Source of the DNA: Edaphochlamys debaryana
Taxonomy: Eukaryota; Chlorophyta; Chlorophyceae; Chlamydomonadales
Assembly: GCA_016858145.1 (NCBI GenBank)
Contig: JAEHOE010000200.1
Location: 1-64,000, forward strand
DNA: 64,000 bases
Direction of reading: 5' to 3'
Positions within the stretch are counted from its first letter, which is position 1, and every line of letters starts with the position of its first letter. Positions 54,843 through 64,000 of the stretch are shown here, one piece after another. The position numbers and the translations under genes are program-made. The notes below the pieces were generated by a model. It did not search any database. It saw only the letters and a program-made list of their open reading frames with translations, and was not told the DNA's origin.

Positions 54843-57800
54843 ATGAGGGCAGCGACCCTCAACGTCCCGACAGACGTCGGGCGCGCGTCGGGGCTGTTGC
54901 GGTGGGTGCAGAGTCCGGCCGGGAAGAATTTGGCCGCCGAGCGGCGGCCGAGCTCGCGCAGCACCAACCTTTCCTCCCACCAGCAACGCTTGCGCCTTCT
55001 TCTGCTCATCCTCGTGCAATTTGCTCTCGCAGCTCGACGCCCGGCTGGTCGGTGCCGGCAACCCTCGTGCCCGGCGCATGTCCCGCGGAGCGTTCTGTGG
55101 CGCCATCCGCCGCTGGTCGCGGTGGCCCGGCCGGCCCCCGTGGCCCCTCCGACTATGACTCCCGCTCAGGCCCCACCGAGCGCTCGGGTCCCTCCGAGCG
55201 GCGCCTGTTCTCCGAGGACGGCCCGCAGCGGCGTTGGGAGGGCCGCGGCGGCAGGGGCGGCAGCGACGGAGGCGGCCGTGACCGTGATCGAGACGGGGGC
55301 TGGGGCCAGGACCGTCCTCGCGACAGGGAAGACGGCGCTAGCCGCTACGACCGCGGCTCTGAGGACCGATACTCCGACCGTCGATCATCGTCCGGACCGG
55401 CGTATGAACGGGCCGATTCCGGCCGCGCGCCGGGGCCCTTCGCCAGCCCGGAGCGAGAGCGCAGCTTCGGCGGCGGCCGCGGCGGCGGCGGAGGGCGCGG
55501 CGGCGACGGGTACGGCGGCGGTCGGGGCGGTGGCGGCCGGTCGAGCCGCGGCGAGAAGGAGCGGCTTGCGCGCAGGGCGGTGCGGGTGGCGGATAAGGTG
55601 GCGGAGATTGAGCGCAACAGCACGGTGGGTGGGGGGATGGAGGGTGGTTTGTGCTGACCCTGATTAGTGATTGCTCAAGTACACCCAAAGCAGCAAAAAA
55701 CGAGAACCCGGCTGGAGGGTGGTGTGGTGGAGGGTGCTGTGTGCGTGGGGAGTCTAGAAGGCTGGGAGGTGTACCTCTCCTCGATGGGCTAGCGCTCCCT
55801 CTGTGGGTGTCATGTCATCAGGGGGCGGGGCGTTCAGGTTGGGGGGGCGGGCAGGATGGGTGGTGAGTGCGTGGGGAGTCCCGACTGCGCCGTGCGGATC
55901 CCTAGGGCTGTCGCAGGGTGCGAGCTCTCTCAGCCTAGGCGGCACCGACCCGTCTTCCCCTGGTCCTCAGCCCTCCCCCCTCGGGCCTCCCCACGTGGGC
56001 CTTCCCCCGACCAAAACCCCTCCCCCCTGCCCCTCACCCCATCCCTCCGCCCCCCACCCCACCTCCTGTTCCCAACCCCCAGGGCTGCTGCTACGGCTGC
56101 GGCGCGCCCCTGCAGACGGACGTGCCCCTGGGCGCGGGCTACGTGCCCCCGGACAAGTACGCGGCCCGCAAGGCGCGCAAGCAGCTGGAGGGGCTGCTGT
56201 GCAGGCGCTGCAGCGAGCTCTGCAACGGGGCCATGATTCCGGGCGTGCAGGTGGGGGGTGGCAGGGCGTGAGGGGAGGTGGTTGTGAGCGGTTGTGGTGG
56301 TTGGATGAGGTGGTGGTTGGAGCGGGTAGTTGGAGCGGGCAGTTGGACGAGATGACCGTGGTGCCTGATGGGGGTGGGCGGGGCCGTTGTACCGGGGCGG
56401 GGGAGGGGCGCGGGGTGCGGGGGGCTGGGGGCGGGGAAGCGGGGATGGATGCGGGTGTCTGCAGGAGCATTGGGACCCGATGAGGAGCTGGGTTTTGGGG
56501 GAGCGGCTGCACTGGGCGTGTGCTTCATCTTGCGCTCAATCTCTTCCTCCCTGCCCCTTGCGCCCTTGCGCCCTGCCCCCCTCCCCACCCACCCACCCCG
56601 CCCCCCAGGACTTCACCCAGAAGGCGCAGCTCAAGGAGGCACTGGCCAGCGCCGCCGCCCTGCAGCAGGAGTCCCCAGCGGGGGACGCAGCATCAGTGGG
56701 GGAGCACGTAGAGGCTGGGGCCGCGGCCGTGTCCCCGGCTGCAGTGGGAGCCAAGGTCGCGGTGGTGCCGGGCGGCAAGGCGGCGGCGGCAGCGGCAGCG
56801 GCCGGGGACCTGACCCTGCTGGGCAAGGTGGGCGGACGACGAAGGCCCCCTGGGACTGAGGGCTGTGGAGTCGAGGCACTTGGGGCACAATGAGACAAGG
56901 GGGGGGGGGGGGTCTCAGGGTGGGGTCGCACCCTCCTGGGGCAGTACGGTAGAGGCGCAGGAAGGGGGCCCGCGCGTGGCGGCGACGGCTCAGCTGTCCC
57001 GCCAGCAACTGGGGGGAGACGTCTGCTACCGGGGGCTGCTGCTCCCGCCTCCCCTCCCCTCCACTCGGCGGTATGTACCGGTACCTATCCATGCAAGGGT
57101 TCTCTGGCGTCGGCGCTATCCCGCTCAGCAACAAACATCCCCTCCACCGCCCCCACCCCACTCCCCGCCCTCGCGCAGGCCCTTCTGACGCCGGAGCAGC
57201 TGAGGGACAAGCTCACGCCGGTGAGCCCCCCCCCGCGAGCACGGGCACGGGTACTGTTTACAGTACGCCGCTGTCTAGTCTGCTCTCTACTGCCTAGTTT
57301 AGTCCATGCACCGGTGCCACCGCCACAATCACCAAGGGACGCGGCCCTCCACCCACCTGGCGGGTGCACCTTCGTTCCCGGCAACAACCTTTCCCCCTCT
57401 CCGTTGCCCCCTGCCTCCCCGCCCTCGCCCTAGCTCTCGCTCCGCTCCGCGGTTGCCGTACTGCTGGTGGATCTGACGGACGGATCTGGATCGCTGCTGG
57501 GGAAGGCGCGGGAGCTGGTGGGGCGCAACCCGCTGGTGCTGGTGGGGACCAAGATGGACCTGCTGCCCGAGGTGGGGGGTCGGGGGGGGGGGCTGCGGGG
57601 GGCGTGTGTGTGTTTTGGGGACGCGTGGGGGGGCGTGGCAACCCGCCGGCGCGGACGATGAGAGCCTGAGAGGCATCGGGATCCGGCACGTCTGTCCAAC
57701 CAACCCTGCTCCCCGCTACCCTGCTCCCCCAACTCTGCTCGCCCGCTTCCCCACCTCCCCCTTCCCATTCCCAAAGGGCTGCCGGCCCCGCGAGGTGGCT

Positions 57801-60800
57801 CCCGCCCTGCTCCTTAACCGTACTCCCCCACACGCTCCCCCCCCCCCTTCCCGGCTCGCTGGCTGCCGCTCTATCTCTCCCTACGCTCTCCAATGCTTCG
57901 AAAGTCACCCCCCTTCTCCACCTCCGCCCCCCCGGAGCCCAGGGTTGCCGGCCCCGCGAGGTGGCGGAGTGGCTGGCTGCTGCCGCCGCGGGCAAGCGCC
58001 TCAACGTGGTGTCAACACACCTGGTGTCATCGCACACGGGCGAGGGTGAGGGGGGGTAAAAGGGGGGCTCGAGGGGTGATGTTCGGAGCATTGGAGAGCG
58101 GAGGAAGAGATAGAGCGGCAGCCAGCGAGCCCGATGCGCACCGAGGTCCAGAGCGAAAGGTCCGGCGGGCTCCATTGGCGATGGCGTCGGCTGCTCTGAC
58201 GAGTGGCGTAGGCTAGAGCGGCTAGACCTAACTCTAGAGCACTCTCAGTGCAGTAGGGGCTCGAGGGGGTGTCCCGGGGCCAGCAGAAGAGCATGGGCGT
58301 AGCGCCAAAGGCCTAGGGCGTGTAACCACCGTCATAGACGCGTGTGGCTCGCTGGCTGGATAGGAATGAGTATGTCGTACGAGGAGGTGCAAGGGCGGGG
58401 CGCCCAAGGCGACTGCCTCCGCCTTACGCCCCTACCGCAACCCCACCCGAACCCCCCACCGCGTCCCTCGCAGGCATGTCGGCCGCCGTCTCGCGGATCT
58501 GCCGGGAGCGCAAGTGGGTGACACCTGCGGGCGGGGGAATGCTACATGCTCGAACCGCTTGCCTAGACCCGCTTCACCAGGGCTGCGCTTGGCCTCTTGT
58601 ACCGCGTTTCGCACCCTCGTTAACACCTCCGGACGTTTGTGTCCGTACATCACGTGCCCAGGTCTCGTGACGTGTACGTGATCGGCGCCGCCAACGTGGG
58701 CAAGAGCGCGTTCGTACGGGCCATGCTCAAGGAAATGGCGCGTACGGAGCCGGCGGCGGTTGGGACGAGCAAGTGAGGCGGCGGCTCGAGTCGTTGCACA
58801 GCCCGGGGGAGGGATGCGAAGCATGTGTGGGCAGACGACACGTGCGCTGGCGACCACTTACAGCCGTTCAGCCCTTCCCGCCGTACTCATCCCCCCTCCC
58901 CCCTCCCTCCCCCTTACGTCATCCCCCCCCTGACAGGTACCTGCCGGTCGAGTCCGCCATGCCCGGCACCACCCTGGGACTCATCCCCCCACCCGCTCCC
59001 CCCTCCCTCCCCCTTACGTCATCCCCCCCCTGACAGGTACCTGCCGGTCGAGTCCGCCATGCCCGGCACCACGCTGGGACTCATCCCGCTGCAGGCCTTT
59101 GGGAACGGGGGCATCCTGTACGGTGAGGGGGGCAGGCGGGGGGCCGGGCAGGGCGGGCGGCGGGGAAGAAGGGCGTGGGGAAAGGGGCAGGGCGCACACC
59201 CCAGCTCCAGACCCCTTTGTTACTCTGTCCTCCTCCCTTCCTGCCCGACGTTTCCTGCCCCGTCCCGTCCCCTCCCTCCTGCAGACACCCCCGGCGTGCA
59301 CCTGCACCACCGCATCCCCCACATGCTCTCCCCCGCCGAGCTCAAGCTCCTCCACCCCCGCCGCCGCCTGGCGCCCGCCGTACCGCTGCTGCCGGCGGAG
59401 CTGGCGGAAGGTGGCGGCGCCGCCGATGACGAGGACAGCGCCGATGACGTGGACGATGACGTCATCGGCGGCGGCCCAGCGGCGGCGGCCTCGGCGTCCG
59501 GCGGGCTGCCGTACGGCGGTACGGCAGGCGAGGCGCGGGAGGGCCGCGGCGGGCTCAAGATCGTCGACTACGACCCCACGGACGAGTTCGGCATGCCCAT
59601 GGAGGTACGGCACGTGCCGTATGTACGACAAACCTCGTAGCTCAATCCCTCAGTACGGCCTGATCCTAATCAGTCACGTTTCCCTCCACAGGGCCTGGAC
59701 CCCACCAGTGGGACCAAGCGCGGCCGTGGCTCTGGGGCTGGCGGCGGCAGCAACCTCCGCGTGCACCTGCACCCCCAGGTGAGGCGACGCCCTGTCGGCT
59801 TCTCCCCGGTCTGGAGGCGTTCGCCCTCTGGCCTCCTTCCTAACCCCCCGCTCCCCGGACCTTTCGCTCAGGACCTCGGTGCGCATCGGGCTCGCTGGCT
59901 GCCGCTCTATCTCTTCCTCCGCTCTCCAATGCTCCAAAAATCACCCCCGCTCCCCCCCCCCCACACACACAGGGCGTCCGTGCCACCTACATGTGGAGCG
60001 ACCTGGTCCGGGTGGACGTGCTCAGCGGCCCGCCCACCACCGGCCTCGTGTTCTACGGCCCCTCCTCCATGCGGGTGGTGGGCCTGCCGTACATCGAGGT
60101 ACGGCAGGTTGGGGGGACACGTGGGAGAGGGATGAGGGGGCGGAGGGGCGGGAGAGGACGAGGTCGGCGGGTTGAGGTCGAGGGGTGGCCAACACGCAAC
60201 AGCAACCCGAGCGGACGCCCACCTTCTCCCGCTGCCCCTGCTGATCTCCTCTCCCGGCCCCACCCCTTTCTTCCTCCCGGCCTCCCAACCCACGCAGCCC
60301 TCCCAGAAGCTGTTTGTGAGCGTCCATCCATCACGGCCATTGCCCTGCTGCCCACCATACAACAGGGCGCTCACACTCTACCGCCCCCCTTGTTCCGTTG
60401 CCCCTTACCCATCCCGACCCACGCAGCCCTCCCAGAAGCTGATTGTGGACTACGAGGACGACGGCAGCGGCGACCGGGGGGACCCGGAGGGCAAGGCCAA
60501 GGCGCGGAGCAGCAAGGTGCGGCCAGACCCCGGCACTGCACCCGCCTGTGGTCTGCCAGTTCGTAGTCGCCAGGGCGCTGACCGGCAGGCCCCGGCTTTC
60601 CTAACCTGCGCCCGCAAGGATCCTGAAGGATCCCAGCTCGCCCATGCCCCAGCTCCTTATTCTGATTCGGCCCATCCTTTTTGCTCCTGGCGTTGACCCC
60701 CGTCCTCCTGCACACCTACCCCCCCTATCCCCTCCAACAGGTGCTGGTGGCTACCGAGTCCGTGGCGGCCCCTGCCCCTCCAACCCATCCCCTTCCCTTC

Positions 60801-63335
60801 AACCCCCTCCCTACCGTATGTCTGAACCTCCCCTTCCCCCCCTACGGTATCCCCCCCCTCCAACAGGTGCTGGTGGCTACCGAGTCCGTGGCGGCCCCTG
60901 CCCCTCCAACCCATCCCCTTCCCTTCAACCCCCTCCCTACCGTATGTCTGAACCCCCCCTTCCCCCCCTACGGTATCCCCCCCCTCCAACAGGTGCTGGT
61001 GGCTACCGAGTCCGTGGCGGCCCGCGGGGGCCTGCAGCCGCACGACCTCATCGTGCGGGCCGTGGGGCAGGGCGGCTCGGCGGCGGCGGTGTCTGACGTG
61101 GCGGTGTCGGGGCTGCCGGGCTGGGTGGCGGTGTGGGCGCCCAAGGCGCGCGTGGACGTCAGGTGGGGAGCGGGAGGGAGGGGGTGGGGATTGGGCCGTT
61201 GGGTTTGGGGGGGTTACGCTGCAGAGGTTGACGGCTTGGAATCTCCGACAGGGCAGGGTGTCTGCCCAAGGGGCGCCAAGTAGGGGATGTGTGCGTCTTC
61301 CCGCGCATTCCCGCTGACCACCGCGTTCACTAAGCACCCCATGATGCGCCGTGTGGGCCGGGCGTGGGAGTGGTACCTCGTTCACCAAGCCGAGTCTTAC
61401 GCACCCCACGTATGCACACACCCTCCCCCCAACCCAGGCTTCGCGTGTGGGCCCCGCGCGGCGTGGAGGTGGCGGTGCGCCCCGCCGTGCCGGCGCCTGC
61501 GCCCCGGGCGCTGCTTCGGGCGTGGAAGGGCGAGCGGCGGCGGGGCGCGGGCGGCGAGTTGCAGGAGGGCGAGGAGGAGGAGGAGGAGGACGAGGAGGCG
61601 GCGGCGGCGCTGGGAGAGTGGTCGCGCGCTCTGGCGGGTGCGTCGGGATGCGGGAAGTGGGAGGGAAAAGCTCTAGCGAGTGAGGACAGCCGGGTGACAA
61701 GGGGCAGGACGCCGGAGAGTGGGGTGGCTCCTGGCCTGCTTGACTTAAAGACCGGTGGGCAGTCTGGGCACCTATCTCGGGGACTGCTCTCAAGTGCCAA
61801 TCGCCCCCACAAGTCCATGGTTGCTGTGCACGTGTCTCGGGAACTACCCTGGAGTGTCTCACGCTCCCCAACCCACCTGTCGCCAACCCCCCCCCCCAGG
61901 CAGCATCAAGGACCCAACCAACGACCCTTCGTGGTGGGAGTCCATGGCCGCACTCAAGGTGGGGAGGGGGGGGACGAAGGGGGCGGAAGGTGTCTCGACA
62001 CAGTAGTCCGGGGCCGGGCCGGGGTGTCAGGGAGAAAGAACAGGGATGTGTAAGACATGGGTAAGATGTGGGGAAGGAATCACCGTTAGTTATCGTACGG
62101 TACGGCAACGGCTCCGTGCTCCGCAGGGTGCGTGCTGAAGGCTCCACCTGTAAGCTGTGCACCACCCGCACCCCCAGGACGAGGACCTCCCCGGATACGG
62201 CGTGGCAACGCGCGGGGGCCGCCGGGGCCGCGCCGCGCGGCCCGAGCCCTCCTCGGCTGCGGGCACGGGCGCGGGCGGCGCCGAGGCGGTTGCTGACGCG
62301 GACGCTGACGAGGACGAGGACGAGCTGCCCGACTGGGATGACGAGGCGGAGGAGCTGGAGGAAGGTGGCGATGACGGGGAGCGGGTGGTGGTGTCGGCCA
62401 CGGTGGAGGACATCCTCAAGCGGCCCAGGTGCGGTGGGGCGGGCTGGGGGTGGGATGGACCCTTCGGGGGGGATTTTGAGGGGTGCAAGGGCACGTGCCG
62501 GTGCTAACAGGTCCGCCTGGGTTAGACGTGGTGATGATGTAGGCCGGCTGGGTACATGGCGGCCTGGCGGGGCTGGGTGAGAGCCTCGCAAGGACAGGAG
62601 TTGCCCAAGCTGGGTACTACCGGTACTGTGTGTGGGGCGGCCAACGCGCTTCTGCCTTCTGTCTGCGTTGCGCCACCGTGCGCACACGCCCGCGTCCCTC
62701 CTGCGCAAAGCCTGCAGCACCCTGGCCTGCATCACTCCGCGCTGCCCACTGCCCTTGTCTCCGCTCACCCGCTGCCTCTCCCTGGATCCCATGCGCGCAG
62801 GATCGACATCCTGGGGCAGATGGATCTGGATCTGGAGGATGACGAGGACGAGGACGAGCAGGATCCAGACGCCGGCGCCGGGGGCGTGTCCAGCTTCACC
62901 CTGGGCAAGCCCGCTGGCGGCGGCCGGCGGCGGAGCCACCTGGCGGGGCCTGGCATCGGCGGCGGCACCGCTGGCCCCTCCGCCGACGGCGGCTGGGACC
63001 CACTCGCCAACGCTATGACGGCGCCGCCAGCGGCGGCGGAGGCCGCGGCGGCGGCGGTTGGGAGCCGGCGGCGCAGCGGCAGCGCTGGGGCAGCGGCGGC
63101 GAAGCCGGCGGCGGGGAGGAAAGCGGCGGCAGCGGCGGCGGCGGTGAAGGAGGAGGTGGAGGCCGAGGAGGGTGATGATGAGGACTGGGGGGAGGCGGAG
63201 GTGCTGGATGAGCCGCCGCCGCCCTCGCGCACGGCCGGTTCGGCGCGGCGAGTGGCGGTGCGGCCATACGGCGCGGCGAAGCGGCGGCTGGGGCGGCGGA
63301 GGGAGGCGGTGCCGGTGGAGACGGTGGAGGAGTGA
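54843..63335 (+). CDS. BPG2: BPG2-type chloroplast YqeH-family circularly permuted GTPase
   Basis: Plastid ribosome-assembly GTPase, predicted 1131 aa. Exons: 54843-54901, 55033-55624, 56083-56250, 56609-56827, 57179-57220, 57434-57571, 57943-58045, 58474-58513, 58662-58772, 59037-59122, 59285-59604, 59692-59778, 59973-60098, 60427-60516, 60993-61162, 61438-61637, 61900-61958, 62178-62428, 62801-63335, all in phase. A transit-peptide-like start is followed by an Arg/Asp- and RGG-rich region. Then a zinc-binding CYGCGAPLQ...LCRRC motif, G4 VGTKMDLLP, G5 SSHTGEG, G1 GAANVGKSAFVRAM, the switch PGTTLG and G3 DTPGVHLHHR follow in the permuted order G4-G5-G1-G2-G3. VLLVDLTDGSGS and DVYVIGAANVGKS closely follow plant BPG2. 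The C-terminal third (from about residue 800) is extended and acidic. It is clearly longer than plant BPG2, and several introns hold junction copies. Confidence 0.92.
57776..57798 (+). repeat. Intronic copy of BPG2 exon head
   Basis: GGCTGCCGGCCCCGCGAGG copies the start of the 57943-58045 exon, about 167 bp upstream; its acceptor is degraded to AAAG. Confidence 0.75.
57848..57912 (+). repeat. Dispersed intronic repeat, family 2, BPG2 copy 1
   Basis: CTCGCTGGCTGCCGCTCTAT, CGCTCTCCAATGCT and a TCACCCCC end match 59888-59955. Confidence 0.8.
58076..58170 (-). repeat. Dispersed intronic repeat, family 2, BPG2 copy 2 (inverted)
   Basis: Reverse complement of the 59848-59950 element, nearly full length, from GAGCATTGGAGAGCGGAGG to GAGCGAAAGGTCCGG, in the BPG2 intron 58046-58473. 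Confidence 0.85.
58896..58989 (+). repeat. Intronic copy of BPG2 acceptor and exon head, 100-bp unit
   Basis: Near-exact copy of 58996-59089: pyrimidine tract, CTGACAG acceptor and the exon start coding KYLPVESAMPGTTLGLIP. Spacing is exactly 100 bp, so use of the upstream acceptor would shift the frame. Confidence 0.95.
59848..59950 (+). repeat. Dispersed intronic repeat, family 2, reference copy
   Basis: About 100 bp, from CCGGACCTTTCGCTCAGGAC through CTCGCTGGCTGCCGCTCTAT to CGCTCTCCAATGCTCC, directly before the C-rich tract and acceptor of the 59973-60098 BPG2 exon. Members also occur at 57848, 58076 (inverted), 46876 and 15757. Confidence 0.8.
60291..60320 (+). repeat. Intronic copy of BPG2 acceptor and exon head
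   Basis: CACGCAG|CCCTCCCAGAAGCTG repeats the start of the 60427-60516 exon 129 bp upstream. The copy is followed by TTTGTGAGC, so it could act as an 18-nt micro-exon (PSQKLF). Confidence 0.85.
60735..60992 (+). repeat. Two extra 126-bp copies of BPG2 acceptor plus exon head
   Basis: Acceptors CAACAG end at 60740, 60866 and the genuine 60992, each followed by sequence coding VLVATESVAA. The units are almost identical. Only the third leads into the complete exon. Confidence 0.95.
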
Positions 63336-64000
63336 TGAGGGCTGTTCAGTCAGGGGGTGCGATGGAAGTCACTCGCTGGCAAAGGGCTCACGGTGGGCCT
63401 TTGGCTTGCGTCAAGGAGGCGACACAGGGGTCTCAGAGGAAGAGGCGCAAGCTGTTGCGCATTGCTACGGTGTGAACTGGGCTGACTGGGACGTGGCAAA
63501 CGAGGTTTGGACGTATGGACGTAACAGGCCAGTGAGCAGGATGGGCTGACTGGGACGTGGCAGGCGTGGTCTCGGACCAGGTTAGGGGAGCCGGATGGAT
63601 GCGAGGGAGATGCAAAGCAGGTGCAAAGGTCCGTCAAGGTGTTGCGCGCTGGGAATGGCATCTTGGCGTGCTGGGAGTTCTCAGACTCGTGGCAAACAGG
63701 GTGTCGGGATAGCCTCATGCGTAGCCTCCGCAACATCTTAATGAGAGGGGCGTGCACCTGCATGCTTCTCCAAAGCCAACGCAACTGCCTGCCCCACAGG
63801 CCGTCAACTGTGTCAAGTGGCATCTGCAGGCCGCGAACCAACTACTCCACAGTCACCCTCTCAGCCCCTGCAATCTGACCAGCACATCCGCAACTCCTTC
63901 TCGCGCTTTCTCCTCCATCGTCTCAAGTTCTCCTTCGCCTCCGCCTGTACTCCTGCATACGAGCCGACATAGCCACATCCAGCTCCGTGCAACTCTCAAA
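63336..64000. other. Region downstream of BPG2
   Basis: Probably BPG2 3' UTR and intergenic sequence. GGGCTGACTGGGACGTGGCA occurs twice (63479 and 63543). No TGTAA and no further gene are seen before the window ends. Confidence 0.45.

Noticed and set aside
60657..62939. 760-codon open frame antisense to BPG2
   Set aside because: GC-rich coding sequence leaves few stops on the opposite strand. The frame crosses BPG2 introns and is Pro/Arg/Ser low-complexity with no family signal.

Overview
The window is nuclear DNA from a very GC-rich green alga, most likely a chlorophyte close to Chlamydomonas or Volvox. The genes are split into many small exons by GT-AG introns and a few GC-AG introns. Introns are packed with C/G homopolymers and simple repeats. 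TGTAA polyadenylation motifs follow some genes, and the encoded families fit this group (SRCR and Cys/Pro-rich wall-type secreted proteins, alanine-rich ankyrin proteins, a plastid BPG2 GTPase). I see no bacterial operons, tRNA, rRNA or CRISPR array. Exon coordinates were derived by hand from splice signals, reading phase and protein-family patterns, so boundaries are models, not transcript evidence.

Layout, left to right. 13-9744 (-): N-terminal half of a full-size PDR-type ABCG transporter (NBD1 plus TMD1), running off the left edge. 10919-16601 (+): coiled-coil/ankyrin protein with one 33-residue repeat per exon. 17502-20024 (+): small GPI-anchored SRCR-domain protein, with a decayed partial copy at 21365-21960. 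22071-24668 (-): alanine-rich, F-box-like ankyrin-family protein. 25452-26991 and 28233-29636 (+): tandem paralogues of a Cys-rich, Pro/Tyr-rich secreted protein. 30182-34160 (-): WD40 protein with a PIP-box-like N-terminus. 34991-42071 (+): an NLR-like STAND protein joining an MLKL/HeLo-type four-helix bundle, an EF-hand-like segment and an NB-ARC ATPase. 44570-50699 (-): BAT1-type amino-acid permease whose 17 mapped exons are all in phase. 53787-54249 (-): small unknown protein. 54843-63335 (+): plastid BPG2, a YqeH-type circularly permuted GTPase, with an RGG-rich N-terminal region and a long acidic C-terminus.

Two things stand out. First, the 4HB-EF-NB-ARC protein has the architecture of a cell-death or immune sensor, but lacks the usual C-terminal LRR, TPR or WD repeats. 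Second, at least six genes carry intronic copies of their own exon ends together with the adjoining splice site, from single copies to a 13-copy minisatellite. This suggests a recurrent process that duplicates exon-intron junctions in this genome. There are also two dispersed ~100-bp intronic repeat families, GC-AG introns, and a 98-bp perfectly conserved non-coding block behind the duplicated secreted-protein genes.

The neighbouring genes do not form an obvious pathway. They read as an ordinary eukaryotic gene series in which transport, surface recognition, wall and plastid functions are mixed.
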